Numbered from the stretch's first letter, positions 34,088 to 42,834 are shown. The stretch is DNA of 50,666 bases from Deltaproteobacteria bacterium (GCA_029262355.1 JAJCZO010000430.1:1-50666), one strand, 5' to 3'. Notes: generated by a model from the sequence alone, not told the origin. Numbers and translations are program-made.

Positions 34088-35332
34088 TCAGGTGTCGGCG
34101 CCGATCGGGTTGTACGCTAGGCCCGAGAGGACCTTCGGATAGAAGTACGTCGACTTCTGCGGCATGGTGAGCTCGGCGCGGGCGATGGCGAGCACGTCAT
34201 CGACTCCCGGAGGTGGCAGTAGAACTGCGAGTTCCGCTTCGCCCGACTCGATGGCACCGAGCGTCTCGCGCTCGTCGTGTGTGTAGCGGAAGCGGTCGGG
34301 GCCGACGCCTTCCAGGACGACCTCGTGGAGGAAGGTAACGTCGAGCGCGGCCAGCGCGGGCGGGCGCGAGGCCAGATGCTTGGCCGCTCCGGCGCCCGGC
34401 TCGAGGAGGAGTGCTCCCGGAATGCCGCGACGTACGACGCCGAGGCGCGGCGTCGGCTCGCCGATGGGGCCAGCCTCGAGTGCCGTCCATAGCCCCATCG
34501 CGTCGTCGAACTCCGTGATCTTGCAGTTGGCGCGCCATCGCTCGATCAACTCCGCGTGGGGTGCTGGATCGGCGAGCAGGCGGTGCGTGGGCAGAACGAC
34601 GAGGCCGGGGTCTTTCGTCGAGCACATGTGCGTCAGGACGTAATCGTAGGGTTGCGGGTCGGCCGGGTTCCCGTCTTCCTTGCGTCGCTCGTTTCGGTAG
34701 GCGAGCGAGGTCTCGTAGCGGTGGTGGCCGTCCGCGATGAAGACGGGCTCCCGCGAAACCTTCGCGGTGAGCTCTCGGAGCAACGCTTCATCTGTGATGC
34801 GCCACACGCGTTGCGTCACGCCGGCCGCGTCGGTGAATTCGACGATCGGCTCACCGCGATCCGTGAGGCCCGCGAGGCCGAGCGAGGTGTCGATGAAGGT
34901 GAAGATGGGGCTCAGGTTCATCTGACATGCGCGGATGAGCTGCATGCGATCGGCCTTCGGGCCCTCCAGAGTACGTTCGTGCGGCAGAATGATGGTGTCG
35001 TCGAACTCCTCCAGCCGGATCGAGGTGAGGAGTCCCCAGCGCTCGAACGTGTCGCCCTGGACCTCGAACTTTTGCGCGTACAGGTACATCGACGGCTGGG
35101 CTTCGCGCGCGATCAGGTCTCGCGCCTTCCAATCGTCGAGCAGTGCCGCCGCTACTTTGTACTTCTCGTCGCCCACCGGGAGGATGGCGTGGATGGCGCC
35201 GGCGTCGCGCAGGGCGCGTAGTCGGGCCCGCTCGGGTTCGCTGATGACGTCGTAGGGAGGGGCCACGAGTTCGGCGATCGGCCCGGCTTCGGCGGTGTAT
35301 CGGTAGGGACGGAACGGGCGGATCGTGGCCAC
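34088..35332 (-). CDS. DUF1015 family protein
   Basis: A protein of about 414 residues in the DUF1015 family (members in archaea include free-serine kinases, SerK). Hallmarks are VAPPYDVIS near the N-terminus, IILPHERTLEGPKADRMQLI in the middle and FIADGHHRYETSLAYRNER around residue 215, whose acidic and His residues suggest nucleotide or metal binding. GTG at 35332 is preceded by GAGGAG with 5-nt spacing; an upstream in-frame start would add 11 unconserved residues. Function in this organism is unknown. It lies downstream of the gene-relic zone at 35408-35935 and is convergent with the small secreted gene. Confidence 0.85.
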   Translation of the reverse strand: MATIRPFRPYRYTAEAGPIAELVAPPYDVISEPERARLRALRDAGAIHAILPVGDEKYKVAAALLDDWKARDLIAREAQPSMYLYAQKFEVQGDTFERWGLLTSIRLEEFDDTIILPHERTLEGPKADRMQLIRACQMNLSPIFTFIDTSLGLAGLTDRGEPIVEFTDAAGVTQRVWRITDEALLRELTAKVSREPVFIADGHHRYETSLAYRNERRKEDGNPADPQPYDYVLTHMCSTKDPGLVVLPTHRLLADPAPHAELIERWRANCKITEFDDAMGLWTALEAGPIGEPTPRLGVVRRGIPGALLLEPGAGAAKHLASRPPALAALDVTFLHEVVLEGVGPDRFRYTHDERETLGAIESGEAELAVLLPPPGVDDVLAIARAELTMPQKSTYFYPKVLSGLAYNPIGADT

Positions 35333-35407
35333 GTGAGCTCCTCGGCTGGTGAAGCACCGGGGCAATCCCGGCAGACCGCCTGTACTTAGCGAACCCCCCG
35401 GGGAGCT

Positions 35408-35661
35408 TCACCCAGCCGGTTCTTCCTCCATCCCCAGGTGGAGGCGGCCGCCCTCGTAGGGATGAGCGCCCAAGACCTCCTCGTTCAGCTCGACTCCGGG
35501 GCCGGGTTGGGTCGGCGGCAGCACATATCCGTCTTCCCAGCGGACCGGGGTCTTCAGAACGTTCGCGTGGAATCCACGCCAGGTCTCGATTCCCTCCAGG
35601 ATCAGGAACTTCGGCGAGCAGAGATGCGGCCAAACCCGGCCGAGCCTCTGAGGGATTCGGG
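35408..35661 (-). pseudogene. C-terminal relic of an enolase-superfamily dehydratase
   Basis: Only the last 75 or so codons remain, ending in TGA at 35408. They read WPHLCSPKFLILEGIE, later TPVRWEDGYVLPPTQPGPG, then VELNEEVLGAHPYEGG, and finish near LHLGMEEEPAG. This is the characteristic end of mandelate racemase/galactonate dehydratase-type enolase-superfamily enzymes. The catalytic barrel upstream is missing; the frame runs into the start of an unrelated gene fragment on the other strand. No start codon with an SD is visible. I interpret it as the stump left by a deletion. Confidence 0.6.
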
Positions 35662-35665
35662 CTCG

Positions 35666-35935
35666 GTGCTCACCCCCGCTCAGGTGTCGTCGTGGCGCGA
35701 CCGCGGCTTTGCCTTCGTCGACGGGCTGTTTCCGCCCGAACTCACCCGGTATCTTCCGCGTTGGGACGCGCCCGAAGCCGTGGAGCTCATCCTCTTTCGC
35801 TCGGATGTCGATGATTGTGGTGGCGCAACCGCCGTCGAGGCGCGCTACGGGTCGTTCGCCATGGACGTGGGGCCCTCTATCGCGGCGGTTCGTGATCGTC
35901 TGGTGCCCGCGATGCCGTCGCGTCTGCCTATCGGA
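35666..35935 (+). pseudogene. internally deleted phytanoyl-CoA dioxygenase (PhyH) relic
   Basis: GTG at 35666, with GAGGGA ahead of it, begins LTPAQVSSWRDRGFAFVDGL, a normal PhyH N-terminus. The sequence then jumps, within about 10 residues, to WDAPEAVELILFRSDVDD and CGGATAVEARYGSFAMDV, which in intact relatives comes roughly 100 residues later. The missing part contains the H-x-D iron ligands, so the product cannot be an active 2-oxoglutarate oxygenase. After about residue 90 similarity ends, and the frame continues as a shadow inside the tsaC gene on the opposite strand. Confidence 0.6.
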
Positions 35936-36521
35936 GCGCGGCTTCGATCGTTGACACGTCGATTGCGCCCGCGCGGAGAACTCGAAGTGGCGGGCCCGGG
36001 TCGATCAGCGTCGACGGAGCCCCGTCGCGGTGGCCGCCGTCGAGATAGACCGACACGGTGTCGCCGAAGTAGCGCCGCGCAGCCTCTGCGTCGTGCGCCG
36101 GCTCTTGATCGGCGGGATTGGCGCTTGGCGATGCCAGAGGCCGACCGAGCCCAGCCGAGAGACGTCGGGCGATGTCGTCCGCGGATACCCGGCAGCCGGT
36201 TCGGCCGTCACGAACGATGGGGTCGGGCAGCCCCGCGCGGGAGGGGACGAGCACCGTGAGTGGGCCGGGCCAGAACGCCTGCGCGAGGGCTCTGGTCCGG
36301 TCGGTCGCGCCAGTCGTCAGCTGTGCCAGCATCTCGGTGTCTGCGAGAATCACTGCGATGCCCTTTTCGGCCGGACGCTTCTTCGCCGCGCAGAGGCGCG
36401 CGAGTGCCTGTGGGTTGAGTGCGTCACAGCCGACGCCGTAGACCGTCTCTGTCGGAAAGACGACGAGCTCGCCCGCGGTGAGAGCGGCTACGGCGCGCTC
36501 GATGCAGTTGTCGTCGACCAC
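35928..36521 (-). CDS. tsaC: L-threonylcarbamoyladenylate synthase (Sua5/YrdC/TsaC)
   Basis: A YrdC-domain protein of about 197 residues without the C-terminal Sua5 domain. It makes threonylcarbamoyl-AMP from threonine, bicarbonate and ATP for the t6A modification of tRNAs reading ANN codons. Visible motifs are LVVFPTETVYGVGCDAL (residues about 20-36), the K-x-R-like AAKKRPAEKG, FWPGPLTVLVP, GCRVSADD and SPSANPADQEP. The start is the GTG at 36521, 5 bp after the purD stop codon; the SD is poor, so translation may be coupled. It ends against the PhyH relic. Identification is firm, including in the short TsaC-like form. Confidence 0.9.
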   Translation of the reverse strand: MVDDNCIERAVAALTAGELVVFPTETVYGVGCDALNPQALARLCAAKKRPAEKGIAVILADTEMLAQLTTGATDRTRALAQAFWPGPLTVLVPSRAGLPDPIVRDGRTGCRVSADDIARRLSAGLGRPLASPSANPADQEPAHDAEAARRYFGDTVSVYLDGGHRDGAPSTLIDPGPPLRVLRAGAIDVSTIEAALR

Positions 36522-36526
36522 GAGTC

Positions 36527-37810
36527 TCAGGCGCCGCGCGCGATGGCGCGTCGGCCGATGTCGCGGCGGATCTGCATGCCCGGGAAGTCGATCTTGGCGG
36601 TGGCTTCGTACGCGCGCGCAACGGCGCTGGCGATCGTATCTCCGAGTGAGGTCACGCCGAGCACTCGGCCTCCGTTGGTCACGATCTGCGCGTTGTCCCC
36701 CCTGCTCGTCCCGGCATGGAATATGTACGAGTCGACCACCGTCGCGGCATCCTCCAGGCCTCGGATGGTTGCGCCTTTGTCCGGCGTTGCCGGATAGCCG
36801 GGCGCCGCGATCACGACGCACGCGGCAGCGCGTGAATCCCAGTCGAGCTCGATCTCGTGGAGACGCTCGTCGACGACCGCGTCGATGAGGTCGAGCAGAT
36901 CGGTCCGGAGTCGCATCAACAAGGGCTGACACTCGGGGTCGCCGAAGCGCACGTTGAACTCGAGCACACCGATCTTGCCGTCCTCGATCATGAGGCCGGC
37001 GTACAGCACGCCCTTGAACGTGATCCCGCGCTTGCGCAGTGTCGCTACGACCGGGTCCATGACGTTCTTCGTCACGTGATCGAACATCTCGTGGGTGACG
37101 ACGGGGGCGGGCGAGTAGGCGCCCATTCCGCCGGTATTGGGGCCGGTATCGCCCTCGCCGATGCGCTTGTGGTCCTGCGAGGTCGCGAGCGGCAGGACGG
37201 TCTTGCCGTCGGTGAGCGCGATGAACGAGGCCTCTTCGCCTCCGAGCTTCTCTTCGAGAACGACGCGAGCGCCCGCCGTGCCGAACACGCGGTCGCGCAT
37301 GATCGAGTCGATGGCCGCGCGGGCCTCGTCGATGGTCTCCGCGACGGTGACGCCCTTGCCGGCGGCGAGGCCGTCGGCTTTCACGACGATCGGCGCCCCC
37401 ACTTTGTCCAGGTACGCGTGCGCCGCGTTGGCGTCGTCGAAGGTCCCGTAGGCGGCTGTCGAGACACCGGCCTCGTCGAGGAGGTCTTTTGTGAAGGCCT
37501 TGCTCGCCTCGAGTTCCGCGCCGGCCCGGTTCGGGCCGAAGGCGCGCAGACCACGGCGCTCGAGCTCGTCGACGAGCCCGGCCGTCAGGGGGGCTTCGGG
37601 GCCGACGACGGTCAGATCGACCTTCTCGCGCTGGGCCAGTTCGACCAGCCCCTGCACGTCGTCGGCCGCTACCGCGACGCACTCGGCGTCCTGCGCGATC
37701 CCGGCGTTACCCGGTGCGCAGAGAATCCGCCCGACTCGGGGCGACGCCCGGAGCTTCCAAACGAGCGCGTGCTCGCGCCCACCTCCTCCTACGACGAGAA
37801 CGTCGGTCAT
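36527..37810 (-). CDS. purD: phosphoribosylamine-glycine ligase (GAR synthetase)
   Basis: A 427-residue ATP-grasp enzyme for the second step of purine synthesis (PRA + glycine + ATP to GAR). The N-terminal MTDVLVVGGGGREHALVWKL, the PRA-binding GPEAPLTAGLVDEL, the ATP-grasp KADGLAAGKGVTVAET and LEEKLGGEEASFIALTDG, and GPNTGGMGAYSPAPV are all as in PurD. Length is normal. AGGGGA precedes the ATG at 37810 with 7-nt spacing. It follows purH by 16 bp and precedes tsaC by 5 bp, so alr-purH-purD-tsaC look like one transcript. Confidence 0.97.
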   Translation of the reverse strand: MTDVLVVGGGGREHALVWKLRASPRVGRILCAPGNAGIAQDAECVAVAADDVQGLVELAQREKVDLTVVGPEAPLTAGLVDELERRGLRAFGPNRAGAELEASKAFTKDLLDEAGVSTAAYGTFDDANAAHAYLDKVGAPIVVKADGLAAGKGVTVAETIDEARAAIDSIMRDRVFGTAGARVVLEEKLGGEEASFIALTDGKTVLPLATSQDHKRIGEGDTGPNTGGMGAYSPAPVVTHEMFDHVTKNVMDPVVATLRKRGITFKGVLYAGLMIEDGKIGVLEFNVRFGDPECQPLLMRLRTDLLDLIDAVVDERLHEIELDWDSRAAACVVIAAPGYPATPDKGATIRGLEDAATVVDSYIFHAGTSRGDNAQIVTNGGRVLGVTSLGDTIASAVARAYEATAKIDFPGMQIRRDIGRRAIARGA

Positions 37811-37826
37811 CAGCGATCCCCTGGTC

Positions 37827-39386
37827 TCAGTGTCGGAAGTGCCGCGCGCCGGTCATGACCATCGCAGCTCCCTTGGCATCGGCGGCCGCGACCGCGTCGT
37901 CGTCCTTTACGCTACCGCCGGGCTGCACGATTGCCGTGGCGCCGGCATCGAGTGCGAGCTCGACGCCGTCGGGGAAGGGGAAGAACGCGTCGCTCGCGAG
38001 CGCACTCCCCCGCAGGTTCAGCTCGCGGCGTCGCGCCTTGTCGATGGCGATTCGCACCGAGTCCACACGCGACGTCTGGCCGCCGCCGACGCCGAGCGTT
38101 CGGTCTGGGCCGGCCAGGACGACGGCGTTCGACTTTACGTGTTTCACGACCCGCCATCCGAACGACATGGCCGCGACCTCGTCGGCCGACGGGGCGCGCT
38201 TCGAGGCGACCTTCGAGGTCTCCAGGGCCTCGAGCGTCGTGTCGCGGCCTTGTACGAGGAATCCGCCGATCACACCGCGGATATCGAGTTCGTCGGCCGG
38301 CATCTTGTCCTGGTGCCAACGCATGAGGCGTCGATTCTTCTTCTTCTGGAGAAGGGCGAGCGCATCGGCGGTGAAGTCGGGCGCGATCAGCACTTCGCTG
38401 AAGATCTCGTCGACTGCCTCGGCGAGTGGCAGATCCCAAACCTGGTTCGAGACGATGATGCCGCCAAACGGCGATTCGGGGTCGGTCTCGAATGCCTTCT
38501 CGTAGGCGTCTCGCGGAGAATCCCCGGCACCCACTCCGCACGGTGTGTTGTGCTTCAGGATAGCGACGACCGCGCGGGGGTCGTCGGAGAACTCCATCCT
38601 CAGCCGCAGTGCAGAATCGATGTCGACGATGTTGTAGAACGAGAGATCCTTCCCGTGGAGTTGCTCGAGAACTTCGGAAAACTGGCCGAATAGCGCCGCC
38701 TTCTGGTGGGGGTTCTCGCCGTAGCGGAGGTGTGCCTCGCGGGGCAGGGCGAGGTGTATCGTCTCCCCGAACGGCGCGTGCTCGGTCTTCTCTCGCCCGC
38801 CCAAGTAGTCGGCGATCATTCCGTCGTACGCGGCGGTAGCGCGAAAGACCTGTTTCGCGAGCCGGGTGCGGGTCGCTAACGTCGTCGCGCCGCCGTTCTT
38901 CCCCATCTCGTCGAGGACGACCGCGTAGTCGGCTGGGTCGGTCACTACGGTCACGGCCGCGTGATTCTTTGCCGCCGAGCGCAGCATCGAAGGGCCGCCG
39001 ATGTCGATGTTCTCGATTGCCTCGTCAAAGGTGCAGCCGCGCGACGTCACTTCCTTGAACGGGTACAGATTCACACACACTAGATCGATCGGAGGAATGC
39101 CGTGTTGCTCCATTGCCGTCACGTGCTCGGACAGGTCTCGTCGGCCGAGAAGCCCGCCGTGGATCTTCGGGTGCAGGGTCTTCACTCGCCCGTCGAGCAT
39201 CTCCGGGAAGCCCGTGTGGTCGGCGACTTCAATGACTTCGAGGCCGGCTTCGCGGAGCATCTTCGCGGTGCCGCCGGTCGAGAGCAGCTCGACGCCGTGC
39301 GCGGCGAGGCCTTTGCCGAGCTCGACGATGCCGGCCTTGTCGCTCACAGAGATCAGGGCACGGCGGATGAGGGTGTTGTCGCTCAT
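37827..39386 (-). CDS. purH: bifunctional AICAR transformylase/IMP cyclohydrolase
   Basis: A 519-residue enzyme catalysing the last two steps of IMP synthesis. The N-terminal MGS-like IMP cyclohydrolase domain (1-200) carries RALISVSDKAGIVELGKGL, LLSTGGTAKMLRE and GRVKTLHPKIHGGLLGRR. The AICAR transformylase domain contains LRYGENPHQKAALFG, the catalytic KH pair in LKHNTPCGVG, and the closing DAGATAIVQPGGSVKDDD. AAGGAA stands before the ATG at 39386. That ATG overlaps the alr stop codon as ATGA, so it is translationally coupled to alanine racemase. Confidence 0.97.
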   Translation of the reverse strand: MSDNTLIRRALISVSDKAGIVELGKGLAAHGVELLSTGGTAKMLREAGLEVIEVADHTGFPEMLDGRVKTLHPKIHGGLLGRRDLSEHVTAMEQHGIPPIDLVCVNLYPFKEVTSRGCTFDEAIENIDIGGPSMLRSAAKNHAAVTVVTDPADYAVVLDEMGKNGGATTLATRTRLAKQVFRATAAYDGMIADYLGGREKTEHAPFGETIHLALPREAHLRYGENPHQKAALFGQFSEVLEQLHGKDLSFYNIVDIDSALRLRMEFSDDPRAVVAILKHNTPCGVGAGDSPRDAYEKAFETDPESPFGGIIVSNQVWDLPLAEAVDEIFSEVLIAPDFTADALALLQKKKNRRLMRWHQDKMPADELDIRGVIGGFLVQGRDTTLEALETSKVASKRAPSADEVAAMSFGWRVVKHVKSNAVVLAGPDRTLGVGGGQTSRVDSVRIAIDKARRRELNLRGSALASDAFFPFPDGVELALDAGATAIVQPGGSVKDDDAVAAADAKGAAMVMTGARHFRH

Positions 39387-40486
39387 TCGTTCTTTCCTTT
39401 GTAGATACGAGGTGCGTCGCGTGGAATGCGGGTGAGAAGCTCGTAGCCGATGGTCCCGGCCCGCGTCGCGAGATCCATGACGTCCGGACCGTGGGTTCCG
39501 CCCCAGAGCGTGACTTCATCGCCCAACCGCGCGCCTTCGATTTCGGTCACGTCGATCGTGGTGTGATCCATCGAGATCGTACCTACGACCGGAGCGCGGC
39601 CGCCCCGAAGGGAAACTTCGGCACGATTCGAGAGTGCGCGGGGATATCCCTGGCCGTAGCCGACGGGCAGAACCGCAAGACGGCTCTCTCGCGTGGTCTC
39701 GTAGGTCCAGCCGTAACCGACCTTCGAACCGGCCGGCACCGTCTTTACGTGCAGAATTCTGGTCTTGAGTTCCATGACCGGTTTCAGATCGAGCTCCCCG
39801 ACCCACGGAGGAGGAAGGCACCCGTATAGCAAGAGGCCCGGCCGAACCATGTCGAGGTGGGTTCGAGGGTCGGCGAGAATTCCGGCGCTGTTCGCGAGGT
39901 GTTGGATTCCCGGCCGGAGTCCGGTCGCCTCGACCGCCTCGACCGCGTCCTCGAATGCCCGCAGCTGCTGGGTGACGCTCGTGTGCCCTGGCTCGTCCGC
40001 GCAGGCGAGGTGCGAGAAGACCCCCTCGACGGGCACCTGCAGTTCCCGGGCCACTGCGGCTAGCCCCGGCGCGTCGTCGGCGCCCAGGCGACGCATTCCG
40101 GTGTCGAATTTCAGGTGGACGGGCAACCGGGAGCCGGCCGCGATCTCCCCGGCCAATCCCCGAAGATGGGCGGCGTCCCACACGACGGGCACGAGTCCGA
40201 GCCGGACGGCCTCGTTGGCGTGCGCCGGTTCCACCCCGCTGAGCACGAGGATTGGCCCGCCGATGCCGGCCCCGCGAACCTCGCGCGCCTCGTCGATGTT
40301 CGTCACGGCGAGCGCGTGTGCCCCCGCCCGGAGCAGAGCCCGAGCGGCCGGGACCGCGCCGTGCCCGTACGCGTTGGCCTTCACGACCGCGCATACGCGC
40401 ACATCGGGTCCGACCAGGCGCTGAACCTCGCCGAAGTTGTGCGTCAGCGCGTCCAAGTCGATCGTGCAGACGGCGCGCGGGGTCAT
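39383..40486 (-). CDS. alr: alanine racemase
   Basis: A PLP enzyme of about 367 residues that makes D-alanine for peptidoglycan. PLP binds Lys36 in VCAVVKANAYGHG. HLKFDTGMRRLG and FSHLACADEPGH belong to the barrel. The C-terminal beta domain supplies the second catalytic Tyr in KVGYGWTYETTRES and the closing block GTISMDHTTIDVTEI. I chose ATG 40486, which fits the family N-terminus (AVCTIDLDALTHNF); longer in-frame starts reach into the thiS gene on the other strand. It is divergent from thiS with only 52 bp between, and it overlaps purH. Confidence 0.95.
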   Translation of the reverse strand: MTPRAVCTIDLDALTHNFGEVQRLVGPDVRVCAVVKANAYGHGAVPAARALLRAGAHALAVTNIDEAREVRGAGIGGPILVLSGVEPAHANEAVRLGLVPVVWDAAHLRGLAGEIAAGSRLPVHLKFDTGMRRLGADDAPGLAAVARELQVPVEGVFSHLACADEPGHTSVTQQLRAFEDAVEAVEATGLRPGIQHLANSAGILADPRTHLDMVRPGLLLYGCLPPPWVGELDLKPVMELKTRILHVKTVPAGSKVGYGWTYETTRESRLAVLPVGYGQGYPRALSNRAEVSLRGGRAPVVGTISMDHTTIDVTEIEGARLGDEVTLWGGTHGPDVMDLATRAGTIGYELLTRIPRDAPRIYKGKNE

Positions 40487-40538
40487 GCACGCGGCTACCA
40501 GAGGCGAAGCCAGGTTGTAAAGACGCGGGTACGCCACT

Positions 40539-40751
40539 ATGTCCTGGTTCGTGGAGATTCGGCTGAACGGGGAAGAGCGCGATGTCCGCCATGGCTCTTC
40601 TCTCACGGATCTGCTCGATGATCTCGGTCTCGCGGGCAAGCGAGTCGCGGTCGAGCTCAATCGCGACATCGTGCCGCGTCCGAGCTATCCCACGACCTCG
40701 CTTTCCGCCGGCGACGTCGTGGAAGTCGTGCAATTCGTCGGCGGTGGATGA
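40539..40751 (+). CDS. thiS: sulfur carrier protein ThiS
   Basis: A 70-residue ubiquitin-fold sulfur carrier for thiazole formation. It begins with [14 protein letters not shown] and ends in the obligatory GG ([11 protein letters not shown]), the site of thiocarboxylation. The internal ALVE-like segment [12 protein letters not shown] is typical. It is first in a plus-strand run thiS-thiG-thiE and diverges from alr across 52 bp. That space is too short for a TPP riboswitch, so regulation must be by another route. Confidence 0.95.
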   Translation: MSWFVEIRLNGEERDVRHGSSLTDLLDDLGLAGKRVAVELNRDIVPRPSYPTTSLSAGDVVEVVQFVGGG

Positions 40752-40763
40752 CGAGTAACTCCC

Positions 40764-41537
40764 ATGGATGATGCGTTCGTTCTCGGTGACAAGAGTTTTC
40801 AGTCGCGACTGATCGTCGGCACCGGCAAGTACAAAGACTTTGAGGAGACCCGGCGCGCGATCGATGCCAGCGGAGCCGAGATGGTCACGGTCGCGGTTCG
40901 GCGTGTGAACATCACTGATCCCAACAAGGAGAATCTCCTTGACCATGTGCCGCCCGACACCTTCACGATCTTGCCTAATACTGCCGGCTGCTACACGGCC
41001 GACGAGGCGATTCGTACGGCGCGGCTCGCGCGTGAAGCTGGTGTCGGAAATCTCGTGAAAATCGAGGTGATCGGCGACGAGAAGACGCTGTTCCCCGACG
41101 TGGCGGCCACGATCGAGGCGTCCCGGGTGCTCGTCGAAGAGGGGTTCGTCGTTCTCCCGTACGTCACGGACGACCCGATCGCTTGCAAGAAGCTCGAGGA
41201 TGTCGGCTGCGCGGCGGTGATGCCACTTGCGGCGCCGATCGGGTCGGGGCTCGGAATTCGGAATCCATACAACCTGAAGATCATCCTCGAGCAGAGTTCG
41301 GTTCCGGTGATCGTCGATGCGGGGGTGGGGTGCGCATCGGACGCGGCGCGAGCGCTCGAACTCGGGTGCGACGCAGTTCTGATGAATACCGCGATCGCGG
41401 GGGCGGACGACCCGCTGAAGATGGCCGAGGCGATGCGTCTCGGGGTCGAGGCGGGGCGACTGTCCTATCGCGCCGGCCGCATCGCGCGGAAGCTCTACGC
41501 GACGGCGTCGAGCCCGATCGAAGGGATGCTCGACTGA
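40764..41537 (+). CDS. thiG: thiazole synthase
   Basis: A 257-residue TIM-barrel enzyme that joins DXP, dehydroglycine and ThiS thiocarboxylate into the thiamine thiazole. Key parts are [41 protein letters not shown], the Schiff-base Lys (about residue 99) in [10 protein letters not shown], and the phosphate site of [20 protein letters not shown]. It lies 12 bp after thiS. Its TGA overlaps a CTG that is the best start of the downstream gene. Confidence 0.96.
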   Translation: MDDAFVLGDKSFQSRLIVGTGKYKDFEETRRAIDASGAEMVTVAVRRVNITDPNKENLLDHVPPDTFTILPNTAGCYTADEAIRTARLAREAGVGNLVKIEVIGDEKTLFPDVAATIEASRVLVEEGFVVLPYVTDDPIACKKLEDVGCAAVMPLAAPIGSGLGIRNPYNLKIILEQSSVPVIVDAGVGCASDAARALELGCDAVLMNTAIAGADDPLKMAEAMRLGVEAGRLSYRAGRIARKLYATASSPIEGMLD

Positions 41538-42187
41538 GCCGGGCTCCGTTCAATCCGCCGCTGTTGCTCGTTACGGATCGGCAGCGCTTCACCGAGCCGC
41601 AGGACGCCGCGGTGTTCGCCGATGATGAATGGAAGGTGCTCCGCGCCGCGGTCGACGCCGGTGTGGGTGCGGTCCAGCTCCGTGAGAAGGATCTTGGCGG
41701 GCGCGCACTTCACGCACGGGCCGCGCAGCTCGTCTCCCTGTGTGAGCAGACGGGAGCTCGCATCCTCGTCAATGACCGCGTCGACATCGCGTGCGTGACG
41801 CGCGCGCACGGAGTCCATCTGCCCGGGGCCGGACTCCCGATCGCCGCGGCTCGCGGTGTGGTGGGGGCACATGCGCTGATCGGCCGCTCGATTCACGCTC
41901 GCGAAGAGATCCCCGAGACGGTCGGCGCCGACTATCTCATCTACGGACCGATATTCGAGACGCCGAGTAAGCGGCGCTATGGCGCACCGCAAGGACTGGA
42001 AAGACTTGCAGAAGTTTCGCGCGCTTCGGCGGTTCCCGTGATCGCGATCGGCGGCATCACAGTCGACCGTGTTTCCGACGTTCTTACACACGGGGCGAGA
42101 GGAGTCGCCGTGATGGGCGCGATCCTGTCCGCTGACGATCCGGCAGCAGAGGTGCGCGCCTTTCGAGATGCGCTCAGGACGCCGTAA
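41534..42187 (+). CDS. thiE: thiamine phosphate synthase (ThiE/TenI family), probable CTG start
   Basis: A TIM-barrel protein of about 217 residues. [10 protein letters not shown] opens the barrel. [16 protein letters not shown] holds the pyrophosphate-binding QLREKD, and [32 protein letters not shown] and [12 protein letters not shown] follow. The GPIF-E-T-x-SK form is close to both ThiE and the tautomerase TenI, so ThiE is likely but not certain. No ATG/GTG/TTG in this frame lies between thiG's interior and the first barrel strand. The CTG at 41534 overlaps the thiG stop as CTGA, has AAGGG 8 nt upstream and gives a normal N-terminus ([14 protein letters not shown]). A TTG further in would cut off strand one. 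Confidence 0.82.
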   Translation: MSRAPFNPPLLLVTDRQRFTEPQDAAVFADDEWKVLRAAVDAGVGAVQLREKDLGGRALHARAAQLVSLCEQTGARILVNDRVDIACVTRAHGVHLPGAGLPIAAARGVVGAHALIGRSIHAREEIPETVGADYLIYGPIFETPSKRRYGAPQGLERLAEVSRASAVPVIAIGGITVDRVSDVLTHGARGVAVMGAILSADDPAAEVRAFRDALRTP

Positions 42188-42208
42188 CGTACTTTTCTTC
42201 GCAAAGCG

Positions 42209-42634
42209 GTGCTGATAGCGTCAGCGGTCGTGCTGCAGGGAGAACATTCCGTCGTTGCCGAAGCGCTGACCGCAGACGAACTCGTCTCGTTTCGCGACCT
42301 GCTCGAGGAGCGCAAAGCCAAGCTGCTCGGAGAAGCGGGTCGGACCGCGCACGACATGGGCGACAACGAGGCCGAGGGCTTCCCCGATCCGACGGACCGC
42401 GGTGTGATGGAAAGCGAGCGCAACCTCGAGCTGCGTATTCGCGATCGTGAGCGAAAGCTGATCAGCAAGATCGATGAAGCGCTCGGTCGCATCGACGAAG
42501 GTTCGTTCGGCCTCTGCGAGGAGTGCGACGAGCCGATCGGGGCAAAGCGTCTGCAGGTCCGACCCGTCACGACGCTCTGCATCCGCTGCAAGGAAGAGCA
42601 AGAACAGGCCGAGAAGACCGCCGGGCGTTCGTAG
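42209..42634 (+). CDS. DksA/TraR-type C4 zinc finger protein
   Basis: A protein of about 141 residues in the DksA/TraR family, which binds the RNA polymerase secondary channel and modulates rRNA and amino-acid promoters with ppGpp. The coiled-coil part runs LVSFRDLLEERKAKLLGEA to ISKIDEALGRIDEGSFG, with Asp residues (FPDPTDRG) at the expected tip. The zinc site is GLCEECDEPIGAKRL plus TTLCIRCKEEQE (four Cys). The start is uncertain: GTG 42209 opens the frame, GTG 42230 is also possible, and the only strong SD-like AGGGAG lies inside. It follows thiE by 21 bp. Confidence 0.88.
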   Translation: MLIASAVVLQGEHSVVAEALTADELVSFRDLLEERKAKLLGEAGRTAHDMGDNEAEGFPDPTDRGVMESERNLELRIRDRERKLISKIDEALGRIDEGSFGLCEECDEPIGAKRLQVRPVTTLCIRCKEEQEQAEKTAGRS

Positions 42635-42663
42635 CCCGGCCTCCGGCCCCCCAGGGGCTCATC

Positions 42664-42692
42664 TTGAAGCGGGGGGTGCCCGTTGATAGATG
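42664..42692 (+). promoter_or_regulatory. possible sigma70 promoter for tRNA-Ala
   Basis: TTGAAG (42664-42669) and TAGATG (42687-42692) are spaced by 17 bp and lie 34 bp before the mature 5' end of the tRNA. The -10 match is weak, so this is only a candidate. Confidence 0.3.
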
Positions 42693-42726
42693 TCCGGAGT
42701 CCGGCACTGCGCCGGCTTCACCTCCT

Positions 42727-42799
42727 GGGGCAGTAGCTCAGTTGGGAGAGCACCACGTTCGCAACGTGGGGGTCGAGGGTTCAAATCCCTTCTGCTCCA
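42727..42799 (+). tRNA. tRNA-Ala(CGC)
   Basis: A 73-nt cloverleaf with all stems paired: acceptor GGGGCAG/CTGCTCC, D stem GCTC/GAGC, anticodon stem CCACG/CGTGG, T stem GAGGG/CCCTT. The anticodon loop TTCGCAA gives anticodon CGC, reading GCG (Ala). The acceptor holds the G3-U70 wobble pair, the identity element of alanine tRNAs. The discriminator is A73. CCA is not encoded, so it must be added by nucleotidyltransferase. A terminator follows 8 bp later. Confidence 0.96.
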
Positions 42800-42807
42800 C
42801 TTCGGGG

Positions 42808-42834
42808 AGCCCCGCTTCGGCGGGGCTCTTTCGT
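42808..42834 (+). terminator. terminator of tRNA-Ala
   Basis: An 8-bp stem AGCCCCGC/GCGGGGCT (42808-42815 with 42820-42827) on a TTCG tetraloop is followed by CTTTCGTTT. A classic Rho-independent terminator just after the tRNA. Confidence 0.88.

Noticed and set aside
35936-36259. Continuation of the PhyH relic frame into tsaC
   Set aside because: From here the translation is the antisense of the conserved YrdC domain and carries no oxygenase motif.
40487-40538. Possible TPP riboswitch before thiS
   Set aside because: Only 52 bp separate alr and thiS, too short for the aptamer, and the conserved THI-box core is absent.
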